DNA from: Mucilaginibacter sp.
GTDB taxonomy: Bacteria; Bacteroidota; Bacteroidia; Sphingobacteriales; Sphingobacteriaceae
Length of the DNA: 8,270 nucleotides
Direction of reading: 5' to 3'
Assembly: GCA_028288315.1 (NCBI GenBank)
Contig: JAQBNY010000284.1
Location: forward strand, 1-8,270
Under the pieces are notes generated by a model that did not search any database, was not told where the DNA came from, and saw only the letters and a list, made by a program, of their open reading frames with translations. A program made the translations under genes and the position numbers. Below, in pieces: positions 1-7,221 of this stretch (positions are counted from its first letter, which is position 1; every line of letters begins with the position of its first letter).

Positions 1-2223
1 ATCTACAGCGTTAAAAATAATACTAAAGTTTTTAAATATTTGCCTTTGGTAAAGCTCATCAATAACTTTAATCTGTCCCTTAACCGTGTAATTATATCTT
101 ATCATGTACATAGTAGCATCTGCAAAATTTGATAGGATTTGCGCATCTGTTACCAGGCCTACAGGTGGTGCATCAAGCAGTACATAATCATAATCTTGTA
201 TCAATTGGTTTATTAATATCTCAATGCGCCCATTTGAGAGTAACTCTGCCGGGTTAGGTGGGTTGGGCCCACTCGTCATGATATAATAATTTTCTTGACC
301 AGGAATTGGTTGAATGATGTCTTTATAATCAACCTGGCCAATTAAGTAATTAGATATTCCTCTCGTATTATCTATATTTAACGCAATATTCAGTTTAGGT
401 TTGCGTAAATCTAACTCCAAAATAATTACCTTTTTGTTAGTGGTTGCCAGGCTTGCACCCAAATTTAACGAAACAAATGATTTGCCTTCCCCGCTTATAC
501 TTGAAGTAAATAACAAAACTTTATGATCAAGTTGGGGACTTAAGTACTGCAAATTAGAGCGCAAAGCTCTAATTTGTTCGGCTATCATAGATCTAGGCTT
601 ACTAACAGCAATAAGCGGATCTCTTTCAGTTGTTTGGGAAATATCTGCCAATATAGCTGCATTTGTATATTTTTCGATATCTGCACGGCTTCGTATTTTA
701 ACATTAAAAGTTTCTTTTATAGCAATTACAGCAAATGGTAAAAACAAACCAAGAAGTAAAAAGGTAAGATAAAGCGTTGCTTTAACCGGTTTTATAGGAT
801 ACTTACCGCCTTTTGCAGCATCAATGGTTCTGCTATCGGCCACTGTAGATGCTAATGACAAAGCTGTTTCTTCGCGCTTTTGAAGTAAATAGGTAAATAA
901 ATTGTTTTTAATCGATTGTTCGCGCATAACATCTACCAATCCGCGCTCTTTTGATGGAACGTTTCGGATAGTTGATTTATATTGGCTAGCTTGATTTTTT
1001 AGTTGCTGCTCTGTAACCGATACACCAGATTTTAAATTTTGCAGTGTATGAAAAATAGTTTGTTTCAATGACTTTATTTGATCATTGATGGAGTTTACGA
1101 TTGGGTTGGTTTCCGGAATGGTTCTTAACAAACTCTGTTTCTTTATCTGAGCCTCCCCTAATTGATTTACCAAGGCAAGTAAGGTAGGGTCAAGAACGCC
1201 CAACATAGCAGGCAACCTTACCTGGTCATTGTCTGGAAGATTTAAATAATTCTCCAGATTTTTCAAGGTGCTTTTTTGAATTTGCAGTTTGTTTATTTCA
1301 GCATCATTTGCCTGTACTGCGTTTAAAAAAGATGTCGACTCAGTACTTATGTCCATAATTCCGTTAGAGGACTTATAGTTTTGTACGTTTCTTTCAACAG
1401 AGCTTAACTCAACAGCAATGGCATTTATACGGTTTTTAAGAAAAGATAGCTGATTAGCTGTTGTAATATTTTTATCCTCAATGGCTTCCCGTTTATATTC
1501 ATCAACCAGTTCGTTTAACACATCTTTTCCACGCCTTGGATCAGCATCTTCTAACGTAATCTCTAAAACAGTAGATTCTTTGGAAGCCGGGACAATTTTT
1601 AAATTATCTATATAAGATTGTGCAACAACATCAATTGCAGTAAACTGGATGTTCATTACCTGCCTGGTAATGTTAACGCCAGGGGCTGGTGTAATTAAAA
1701 TTAGGCCGGCTTCTGTTTGTACCGGGATATTAAAAACTACCGGTTTGCCGTTAAATTTTATTGTGTTGTTACTGAAATTAGCCGTCCAGGGTTTGGTGTA
1801 GCTACTTGAATTAGGCTTAAGCAACTCAACATTGTAACCAATATTTTTGTAAAATATTTTTCTTGATATACGGTTTTGAACGTAATAAAGCGTTTGTAAC
1901 CCTAACGAATTAACAACCCTTTCCCATAATGTATTTGATTTTAAAATTTCTATTTCATTCTCAATTATCTTACCGGAAGAATTTAGATTAAGTTGCTGCA
2001 GCAAATCACTTTCAGTGCTCGCGCTTTTATTATCTTTTATTAAAAGATCTATCTCAACTTTATACTGCGGCATTTGATATTGTACGTAAACGTATCCTAA
2101 GCACAATGAAATTACAGTACAAATAACAAACCATTGCCAGTTTTTTATATACTTATAGAGAGCTTCCCGAATATTAACTTCACTTCCTTTATTGTTACCA
2201 AATAATTCTTTGCTTTGATTCAT
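1..2223 (-). CDS. Wzc-like polysaccharide chain-length regulator and tyrosine autokinase, C-terminus cut by window edge
   Basis: This inner-membrane co-polymerase should control exopolysaccharide chain length and drive export with the Wza-like partner encoded upstream. The frame is open for 741 codons without a stop. A Wzz-type N-terminal part has a first membrane segment at about residues 29-49. A long, probably coiled-coil periplasmic region follows, with a PIKP motif near 476-479 and a second membrane segment at about 482-501. The cytoplasmic BY-kinase domain shows an EX2RX2R oligomerisation motif (E549, R552, R555), Walker A SGEGKS (K581), Walker A' LELDLRKP (D605) and Walker B VLLDAPP (D684). 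The visible part ends at FNAVD, where the family usually continues into a short tyrosine-rich tail; that tail, the expected autophosphorylation site, is outside the window. Transmembrane and kinase parts are fused in one chain, as in proteobacterial Wzc. The start ATG lies 14 bp after the upstream stop, which indicates an operon. Confidence 0.95.
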   Translation of the reverse strand, partial: MNQSKELFGNNKGSEVNIREALYKYIKNWQWFVICTVISLCLGYVYVQYQMPQYKVEIDLLIKDNKSASTESDLLQQLNLNSSGKIIENEIEILKSNTLWERVVNSLGLQTLYYVQNRISRKIFYKNIGYNVELLKPNSSSYTKPWTANFSNNTIKFNGKPVVFNIPVQTEAGLILITPAPGVNITRQVMNIQFTAIDVVAQSYIDNLKIVPASKESTVLEITLEDADPRRGKDVLNELVDEYKREAIEDKNITTANQLSFLKNRINAIAVELSSVERNVQNYKSSNGIMDISTESTSFLNAVQANDAEINKLQIQKSTLKNLENYLNLPDNDQVRLPAMLGVLDPTLLALVNQLGEAQIKKQSLLRTIPETNPIVNSINDQIKSLKQTIFHTLQNLKSGVSVTEQQLKNQASQYKSTIRNVPSKERGLVDVMREQSIKNNLFTYLLQKREETALSLASTVADSRTIDAAKGGKYPIKPVKATLYLTFLLLGLFLPFAVIAIKETFNVKIRSRADIEKYTNAAILADISQTTERDPLIAVSKPRSMIAEQIRALRSNLQYLSPQLDHKVLLFTSSISGEGKSFVSLNLGASLATTNKKVIILELDLRKPKLNIALNIDNTRGISNYLIGQVDYKDIIQPIPGQENYYIMTSGPNPPNPAELLSNGRIEILINQLIQDYDYVLLDAPPVGLVTDAQILSNFADATMYMIRYNYTVKGQIKVIDELYQRQIFKNFSIIFNAVD

Positions 2224-2237
2224 TTTAAATTTACCGT

Positions 2238-3005
2238 CTATCTAATAATAATGATAATTAAGGATAATAAACTAATACCCAAAGTAACAAATTGAAATGA
2301 TCTGTCATTTTGCCGGGCTTTAATCTTAGATGGTTTGACGTAAACAAGATCATTAGCATGCAAATAATAATATGGAGAGCTAAATACATTCCTGTTTGTT
2401 AAATTTACATATCCAAACTCTTTCTTACCATTAACATCTCTTATAATTTGTATACTGTCCCTCCTGGCGAATGAAGTTAAGTCTCCTGCCATGCTCAAAG
2501 CTTCAGGTAGTGTAATCATTTCATTGGGTATGTTATATACATTTGGCTTAGCCACTTCACCTAGTAATGAAATTTTAAAATTTAAAAACCTAACCAGCAC
2601 AGTAGGTTCTTTCAAATACTGCTTTAATAATACTTTTAATGTATCTCTTACTTGTGATGTTGTATGCCCTGTAACTCTGATATTACCAACTAACGGTAAC
2701 TCAATGTCACCAGACGCATCAACCAAATAACCTGATGTTGCATTATCAGTAGACCCGTTACTTGTAACTCCTGCTTTATATGGATTAAAAAAGCTACTTG
2801 CTTCAGGACTTAGGGAATTTACATAAATAGACAAAATGTCCCCAGTTTGTATTTTAGGAACATAGGCCGTTGTGATACTTATGGTATCTTGATTTTTATT
2901 TGTTTTTTGAAAATTAACTAGAGACTTTTCATTACTGCAAGCAGATAGTAATAAAGAAAATAGAACACCAAACAGAATTGGGTTCCTAAAAGGAATTTTT
3001 GCCAT
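2238..3005 (-). CDS. Wza-like polysaccharide export outer-membrane lipoprotein
   Basis: The 255-residue protein should form the outer-membrane exit channel for the polysaccharide, coupled to the Wzc-like kinase encoded 14 bp downstream. The N-terminus is a lipoprotein signal: basic residues, a hydrophobic stretch (10-21) and lipobox LLSAC, so C23 would be lipidated. This supports the chosen start. A Poly_export domain covers about 49-140 (IQTGDILSIYV at 52-62; GYLVDASGDIELPLVG at 92-107). One SLBB-like domain follows at about 144-224 (ISLLGEVAKPNVYNIP, then LPEALSMAGDLT). The C-terminus is a very hydrophobic helix (about 237-254) ending in a single arginine. It is much shorter than E. coli Wza (about 380 residues) and seems to have one SLBB domain, as do many Bacteroidota homologues. 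A good promoter lies about 70 bp upstream. The family call is firm; the pore architecture is inferred. Confidence 0.93.
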   Translation of the reverse strand: MAKIPFRNPILFGVLFSLLLSACSNEKSLVNFQKTNKNQDTISITTAYVPKIQTGDILSIYVNSLSPEASSFFNPYKAGVTSNGSTDNATSGYLVDASGDIELPLVGNIRVTGHTTSQVRDTLKVLLKQYLKEPTVLVRFLNFKISLLGEVAKPNVYNIPNEMITLPEALSMAGDLTSFARRDSIQIIRDVNGKKEFGYVNLTNRNVFSSPYYYLHANDLVYVKPSKIKARQNDRSFQFVTLGISLLSLIIIIIR

Positions 3006-3075
3006 GTAATAAGGAAGTTATAAAAAATAAAAGAATACCTTTGTTAAGTGGGCAAAGTAGATTTAAACATATATT

Positions 3076-3104
3076 CAAACGTATTTTATTATTTTGGTAG
3101 CAAA
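3076..3104 (-). promoter_or_regulatory. Bacteroidota-type promoter for the export operon
   Basis: On the minus strand a -33 box TTTG (3104-3101) is followed by a 17 bp spacer and a perfect -7 box TACGTTTG (3083-3076), matching the Bacteroidota consensus TTTG or TTG, then TAnnTTTG. Transcription would start near 3070, giving a leader of about 65 nt before the Wza-like start. A second, weaker box TACTTTG lies at 3059-3053, with TTTG 16 bp upstream of it. The match is visible in the sequence; activity is inferred. Confidence 0.6.
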
Positions 3105-3236
3105 TATATTATTATCACTACACATTAACCAATAAATATAATTAAATTAAACCAACCAAAACTTTTACACCATCTGCCCTATAAGTATTTAATTATAAGT
3201 TAATTACAATAATTATTATCTATGTCATATTTTTTA

Positions 3237-3244
3237 TAATTTTG
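3237..3244 (+). promoter_or_regulatory. Candidate -7 box for the gmd-fcl transcript
   Basis: TAATTTTG fits the Bacteroidota -7 consensus TAnnTTTG and lies 47 bp before the gmd ATG, which would give a leader of about 40 nt. No clear TTG or TTTG -33 box is seen at the expected distance upstream, so an activator may be needed or the match may be chance in AT-rich DNA. Confidence 0.3.
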
Positions 3245-3291
3245 GAAAATTTATAAAAATAATTAATTTATAAAAGTCTATTACCAATCAC

Positions 3292-4416
3292 ATGCTTAAC
3301 AAAAAAAAAATAGCTTTAGTTACAGGTATTACTGGTCAAGATGGTGCCTATCTTGCTGACTTGCTCTTATCTAAAGGTTACATAGTACATGGCATCAAAC
3401 GCCGCAGTTCTCTATTTAATACAGATCGTATTGATCATCTTTATCATGATCCCCATGATGAAGATCAGCGTTTCGTTTTGCATTATGGTGATTTATCTGA
3501 TTCTACTAATCTTATCAGAATTATTCAGCAAGTTCAACCAGATGAAATTTATAACCTGGGTGCCATGTCTCACGTAAAGGTGAGCTTCGATACACCAGAG
3601 TACACTGCAAACGCTGATGGTATTGGTACCCTTCGCTTACTAGAAGCACTCCGTATCTTGGGTTTAACCAAAAAAACTAAAATATACCAGGCATCAACAT
3701 CTGAGCTTTATGGATTAGTACAGGCTGTTCCTCAGTCAGAAACTACGCCATTTTACCCACGCTCGCCCTATGCAGTAGCTAAAATGTATGCTTACTGGAT
3801 AACTGTTAACTATCGTGAGGCTTATGGCATGTTTGCCTGCAATGGTATATTGTTTAACCATGAAAGCCCACTACGTGGCGAAACATTTGTAACACGTAAA
3901 ATAACCCGTGCTGCATCCAAAATAGCATTGGGTCTGCAAAGCAAGCTGTTCTTGGGTAACCTTGACGCACAGAGAGATTGGGGGCACGCAAAAGATTATG
4001 TTGAAGCAATGTATCTGATATTACAACAGGAAGTTGCTGAGGACTTTGTAATAGCTACCGGTGTAACTACCAGCGTACGCGAATTTGTACGCTTAGCATT
4101 TGCTGAATTGGGTATATCTGTTGAATTTAAAGGTGAAGGTATTGATGAAAAAGGCTTTGTTACCGCTTGTATCAATCCCGACTACCAGGTTGAAATAGGT
4201 AAAGAAGTTGTTGCTGTTGATCCTAAATACTTTAGGCCTACAGAAGTTGATCTTTTAATAGGTGACCCAACAAAAGCGCAAACTAAATTGGGTTGGAAAC
4301 CGAAATATAACCTGCAGGGGCTGGTTAGCGAAATGGTTGCAACCGATGTTGAGCTATTTCACCGCGAAAAATTATTAAAAGATTCCGGATATCTTATCAA
4401 AAATCAGTACGAATAA
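3292..4416 (+). CDS. gmd: GDP-mannose 4,6-dehydratase
   Basis: This cytoplasmic short-chain dehydrogenase/reductase converts GDP-D-mannose to GDP-4-keto-6-deoxy-D-mannose, the first committed step to GDP-L-fucose. At 374 residues it has the usual family length (E. coli Gmd is about 373). The NADP-binding glycine motif TGITGQDG is at 11-18. The catalytic set lines up with E. coli Gmd at a constant offset of four: T136 and E138 in QASTSELYG, then Y160 and K164 in SPYAVAK. NHESPLRGETFVTRK (189-203) and the RPTEVDLLIGD segment (315-325) are also typical of Gmd. The start places the glycine motif where the family has it. The gene for the next enzyme begins only 7 bp after the stop, so the two are surely co-transcribed. 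Its product could also feed GDP-rhamnose or GDP-perosamine synthesis, but the adjacent fcl points to fucose. Confidence 0.98.
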   Translation: MLNKKKIALVTGITGQDGAYLADLLLSKGYIVHGIKRRSSLFNTDRIDHLYHDPHDEDQRFVLHYGDLSDSTNLIRIIQQVQPDEIYNLGAMSHVKVSFDTPEYTANADGIGTLRLLEALRILGLTKKTKIYQASTSELYGLVQAVPQSETTPFYPRSPYAVAKMYAYWITVNYREAYGMFACNGILFNHESPLRGETFVTRKITRAASKIALGLQSKLFLGNLDAQRDWGHAKDYVEAMYLILQQEVAEDFVIATGVTTSVREFVRLAFAELGISVEFKGEGIDEKGFVTACINPDYQVEIGKEVVAVDPKYFRPTEVDLLIGDPTKAQTKLGWKPKYNLQGLVSEMVATDVELFHREKLLKDSGYLIKNQYE

Positions 4417-4423
4417 ACACCTC

Positions 4424-5356
4424 ATGGAAAAACAGGGGAAAATTTATATAGCCGGCCATCGAGGTATGGTTGGTTCGGCTATTAAAAGAAAATTAGAGAG
4501 AGAGGGGTTCACCAACCTTGTTTTAAAATCATCAAGCGAACTTGATTTACGCGATCAGCAAAAAGTAACTGATTTTTTTGCAAAAGAAAAGCCCGATTAC
4601 GTATTCTTAGCAGCAGCAAAAGTTGGCGGTATCGTAGCTAACGACACCTATCGTGCTGATTTTTTATTTGATAACCTGCAAATTCAAAATAATGTAATCC
4701 ACTCTTCATATTTAAATGGGGTAAAAAAGTTAATGTTCTTAGGTTCAAGCTGTATATATCCAAAACTTGCGCCACAACCGTTGAAAGAAGATTATCTTTT
4801 AACGGGTTTACTTGAACCCACTAATGAACCATATGCAATTGCCAAAATTGCAGGTATCAAAATGTGCGATGCTTATCGTGCGCAGTATAATTGTAATTTC
4901 ATAGCAGTTATGCCTACTAACTTGTACGGGCTAAATGATAATTATCATCCGCAAAACTCACATGTACTACCTGCCTTAATTCGTAGATTTCATGAGGCAA
5001 AAAAAGACAACAAACCATCAGTAACTATCTGGGGTACCGGCACACCTAAACGGGAGTTTTTATTTGCAGATGATTTGGCCGAAGCGTGTTTTTATTTAAT
5101 GCAGAATTATAATCAGGAAGGTTTAATTAATATTGGCACAGGCGAAGATATTTCGATAAAAGACCTTGCTTATATGATTAAAAGGATTATCGGTTTTGAA
5201 GGAGAAATATTATTTGATACTTCAAAGCCAGATGGTACACCTCGCAAATTAATGGATGTTTCTAAATTACATGAACAAGGATGGAAACATAAAATAGAAC
5301 TGGAAGAAGGCATCAAACTTTCTTATATGAATTTTTTAGAAATAAGTTCAAAGTAA
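4424..5356 (+). CDS. fcl: GDP-L-fucose synthase (3,5-epimerase/4-reductase)
   Basis: This enzyme epimerises and reduces GDP-4-keto-6-deoxy-D-mannose to GDP-L-fucose with NADPH, completing the pathway started by Gmd. The 310-residue protein is close to family length (E. coli Fcl/WcaG is about 321). The nucleotide-binding motif AGHRGMVGSA spans 10-19. The active-site residues known from the E. coli enzyme are all present at an offset of one: S108 and C110 in GSSCIYP, Y137 and K141 in NEPYAIAK, and H180 in NSHVLP. LAAAKVGGI (63-70) and REFLFADDLA (210-219) are further family signatures. It lies 7 bp downstream of gmd without room for a promoter, so expression should be coupled. A 197 bp gap follows before the next gene on the same strand, so read-through is possible but not shown. 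Confidence 0.98.
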   Translation: MEKQGKIYIAGHRGMVGSAIKRKLEREGFTNLVLKSSSELDLRDQQKVTDFFAKEKPDYVFLAAAKVGGIVANDTYRADFLFDNLQIQNNVIHSSYLNGVKKLMFLGSSCIYPKLAPQPLKEDYLLTGLLEPTNEPYAIAKIAGIKMCDAYRAQYNCNFIAVMPTNLYGLNDNYHPQNSHVLPALIRRFHEAKKDNKPSVTIWGTGTPKREFLFADDLAEACFYLMQNYNQEGLINIGTGEDISIKDLAYMIKRIIGFEGEILFDTSKPDGTPRKLMDVSKLHEQGWKHKIELEEGIKLSYMNFLEISSK

Positions 5357-5553
5357 GTTCAGCTGTTGTATATTGATTGTGACGTTTGGTGTAATTAATT
5401 TAATACATCATTTGTTGGGAAGTTAAACAGTCTATTACAATAAAAGCACTTAATCGTCTAAGTAAATTGTAACCCCTGCATTATTTAAAATAAAAGGATT
5501 AGTCCGTCGCCTAATCTTGAACGCTACAATTTATACAAATAAACGATTACTGC
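5357..5553 (+). other. Intergenic gap and leader of the sugar transferase gene
   Basis: This 197 bp stretch separates fcl from the transferase gene on the same strand. No convincing TAnnTTTG promoter and no hairpin followed by a T tract were found, so the transferase may be read through from fcl or use an unrecognised promoter. The second half holds the nested inverted repeats described in the next entry. No coding frame was recognised. Confidence 0.6.
5451..5549 (+). repeat. Three nested inverted repeats, possible structured mRNA leader
   Basis: Three pairs of complementary segments are nested in order. The outer pair is TAATCGT (5451-5457) with ACGATTA (5543-5549). The middle pair is TAAATTGTA (5463-5471) with TACAATTTA (5525-5533), a perfect 9 bp match. 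The inner pair is AGGATTAG (5495-5502) with CTAATCTT (5511-5518), eight pairs including one G-U, around an 8-nt loop. The outer arm ends four bases before the transferase ATG, so the fold would occlude the initiation site. A competing local hairpin, ACTTA (5448-5452) with TAAGT (5459-5463), uses part of the outer and middle left arms. The complementarity is seen directly; a regulatory role is inference, and short AT-rich repeats can arise by chance. Confidence 0.35.
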
Positions 5554-6951
5554 ATGAACCGCTACGCTACGTTTATAAAAACCATCAATCTTACCATTGA
5601 CTACATACTGCTAAATGTAAGTATGATCATTGCGTATTATATGGTTGATAATATTTTGGTTTTGTGGGTTGATGATAAAAATCACCTTTCAATAGCACTG
5701 GTATTTAATCTTACCTGGCTCTTATCAGCTAATATCACCCGTTTTTATGATAAGGTTTTAAATAAAGACTCCGTAATTATGATGCGCAAGGCTTTAAATA
5801 CCTACCTGCTTTTCGTAAGTTTAATAAGTTGTATAGTATTAATAATAGGGATAAAAACATATTTTATCACTAACAGCTATGTGGTGTACGCTTTGGCATT
5901 GTTTGGCTTACTATTGGCAATCTGGAAACTGATTTTTTTGGCAATACGCAAAAGTGACCGGGCTTTATTATATGATTCAAGAAAGGTAGTAATTGTAGGC
6001 AGCGGAAGAATTAGTAATGATCTGCATAACTTTTTCAATAACAATCTTGACAGAGGTTATAAATTAGTAGGTTTCTTTTTTGACGAAGATAACGCGCTTA
6101 AAAATAAAGATATGCATTTAGGTAAAGTTGATGAATGCATTAATTATGTTCTGGCAAATAAAATCAAAGAAATTTTCTGTGCTTTGCCGGCTTCCGAAAG
6201 CGATAAAATAACGAAGCTTTTAATTGAATCTGATAAAAATCTAATCCGGTTTAAAGTAGTTCCGGAGTATTACGATTATGGAGTAATACCATTACAAATT
6301 GAAAGTTTTGGTCATATTCCAGTTATTTCATTAAGACCAGAACCGTTAGAAAATATACTTAATCGTATTATAAAACGAGTGTTTGATATCTTTTTTTCCT
6401 TATTTATTATCGTTTTTTTGTTTAGTTGGCTTTTCCCGATTCTATCCGTTTTAATTAAAATAGAATCTAAAGGTCCAACTTTTTTCAAACAATTAAGATC
6501 TGGAAAAGATAATAGCCCTTTTTGGTGCTTTAAGTTTAGAAGTATGAAAGTGAATTTTGACAGTGACAGCTTACAAGCAATTAAAAATGATGTGAGGATA
6601 ACAAAACTGGGCAAATTTTTACGCAGAACCAGCATTGATGAATTGCCGCAGTTTTATAACGTACTATTGGGAAACATGTCTATCGTTGGTCCGCGCCCGC
6701 ATATGCTAAATCATACAACACAATATTCCCAATTGATTGATAGGTACATGATAAGGCACTTTTTAAAGCCGGGTATTACAGGGTATGCCCAAATTAATGG
6801 ATTGCGTGGTGAAACACGTACAACCAAAGAAATGCAATTGCGTGTTGAAGCTGATGTGTGGTACTTAGAAAATTGGTCGTTTATTTTAGACCTCAAAATA
6901 ATCTTTTTTACGATCTGGAAGAGCCTAAAAGGAGACGATAAAGCTTATTAA
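5554..6951 (+). CDS. WcaJ-type polyprenyl-phosphate sugar-phosphate transferase
   Basis: This membrane enzyme should transfer a hexose-1-phosphate from a UDP-sugar to undecaprenyl phosphate, the first step of lipid-linked repeat-unit assembly. At 465 residues it has the length of full WcaJ/WbaP-like enzymes. Four membrane segments are visible at about 13-34, 45-60, 82-104 and 107-130. A Rossmann-like domain follows (VVIVGSGRISND at 145-156), then a hydrophobic segment (about 277-302, with P295) that in this family is a re-entrant helix. The C-terminal catalytic domain has FWCFKFRSM (323-331), LRRTSIDELPQ with the Asp-Glu dyad D362/E363, GNMSIVGPRP (373-382) and KPGITGYAQINGLRGE (405-420). The donor sugar cannot be read from sequence: UDP-glucose or UDP-galactose is usual, other sugars are possible. 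The start ATG directly precedes the first membrane segment. The leader contains nested inverted repeats. Confidence 0.94.
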   Translation: MNRYATFIKTINLTIDYILLNVSMIIAYYMVDNILVLWVDDKNHLSIALVFNLTWLLSANITRFYDKVLNKDSVIMMRKALNTYLLFVSLISCIVLIIGIKTYFITNSYVVYALALFGLLLAIWKLIFLAIRKSDRALLYDSRKVVIVGSGRISNDLHNFFNNNLDRGYKLVGFFFDEDNALKNKDMHLGKVDECINYVLANKIKEIFCALPASESDKITKLLIESDKNLIRFKVVPEYYDYGVIPLQIESFGHIPVISLRPEPLENILNRIIKRVFDIFFSLFIIVFLFSWLFPILSVLIKIESKGPTFFKQLRSGKDNSPFWCFKFRSMKVNFDSDSLQAIKNDVRITKLGKFLRRTSIDELPQFYNVLLGNMSIVGPRPHMLNHTTQYSQLIDRYMIRHFLKPGITGYAQINGLRGETRTTKEMQLRVEADVWYLENWSFILDLKIIFFTIWKSLKGDDKAY

Positions 6952-6954
6952 TAT

Positions 6955-6971
6955 ATTGTTATACTAACAAT
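6955..6971 (+). repeat. Perfect 7 bp hairpin just after the transferase stop
   Basis: ATTGTTA (6955-6961), loop TAC and TAACAAT (6965-6971) form a perfect short hairpin starting four bases after the transferase stop codon. It lacks a following T tract, so it does not resemble a classical intrinsic terminator. It could stabilise the 3' end or mark a processing site, or be chance. Confidence 0.35.
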
Positions 6972-7164
6972 GAGTATTGGGGAAACACAAGTTTTGCAAA
7001 TGCTTTAAATAGCATTAAATTATAAATCACTCCCCTCGCGTTTAAATTCGCATAAAAGTTTACCCGTTTGTAAAACCCAGCAACAGGATATATAACTAAT
7101 ATATCAATTACTGATAAGTTGGAAAACATGCTTTAACGGCTATTTCTTTCACCAGCACATAACT

Positions 7165-7199
7165 AAAAAACCCGAAGCACTATATAGCGCCCCGGGTTT
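7165..7199 (-). terminator. Intrinsic terminator of the SusD-containing operon
   Basis: Read on the minus strand, arms 7199-7185 and 7182-7168 pair over 15 positions, including an AAACCCG/CGGGTTT base and a GCGCTA/TAGTGC upper part. The RNA ends in six U (7170-7165, partly overlapping the stem). Three positions are G-U on the minus strand but A-C mismatches on the plus strand, so the hairpin is best formed by RNA from the susD direction. It begins 22 bp after the SusD stop codon. On the plus strand the lower stem and a T-rich stretch remain, so weak termination of the transferase transcript is also possible. Confidence 0.85.
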
Positions 7200-7221
7200 A
7201 TTATTAACTATTTACTATTCT

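Larger units (their letters stand above)
3006..3291. other. Divergent intergenic promoter region
   Basis: This 286 bp very AT-rich spacer lies between two divergently transcribed polysaccharide gene sets, so both must be read from promoters within it or nearby. It holds a good minus-strand promoter and a weaker plus-strand candidate, listed separately. No open reading frame with recognisable coding character and no terminator was seen. No leader motif of the JUMPstart/ops type was recognised. Confidence 0.8.
6952..7221. other. Hairpin-rich convergent intergenic region
   Basis: This 270 bp spacer separates the 3' ends of two convergent genes. Besides the terminator near 7165-7199 it holds three small inverted repeats: 6955-6971, AATGCT with AGCATT (6999-7004 and 7011-7016), and GATATAT with ATATATC (7087-7093 and 7099-7105). 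None of these three is followed by a T tract. A 56-codon minus-strand frame (7129-6959) is open but has no recognised features and is not called as a gene. No clear gene remnant was recognised. Confidence 0.6.

Noticed and set aside
2491..2730. Plus-strand open frame of 79 codons
   Set aside because: It lies wholly inside the Wza-like gene on the other strand, which has clear domains.
3036..3043. TACCTTTG on the plus strand, a perfect -7 match
   Set aside because: No TTG or TTTG lies at the right distance upstream, and the gmd leader would be about 240 nt. The box at 3237-3244 is nearer the start.
6312..6635. Minus-strand open frame of 107 codons
   Set aside because: It is antisense to the catalytic part of the sugar transferase and has no family features.
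6959..7129. Minus-strand frame of 56 codons between the transferase and SusD genes
   Set aside because: It starts with ATG and is fairly hydrophobic, but it has no recognisable family, no promoter, and lies downstream of the SusD terminator. Its 3' end overlaps the hairpin after the transferase stop. It is probably chance.
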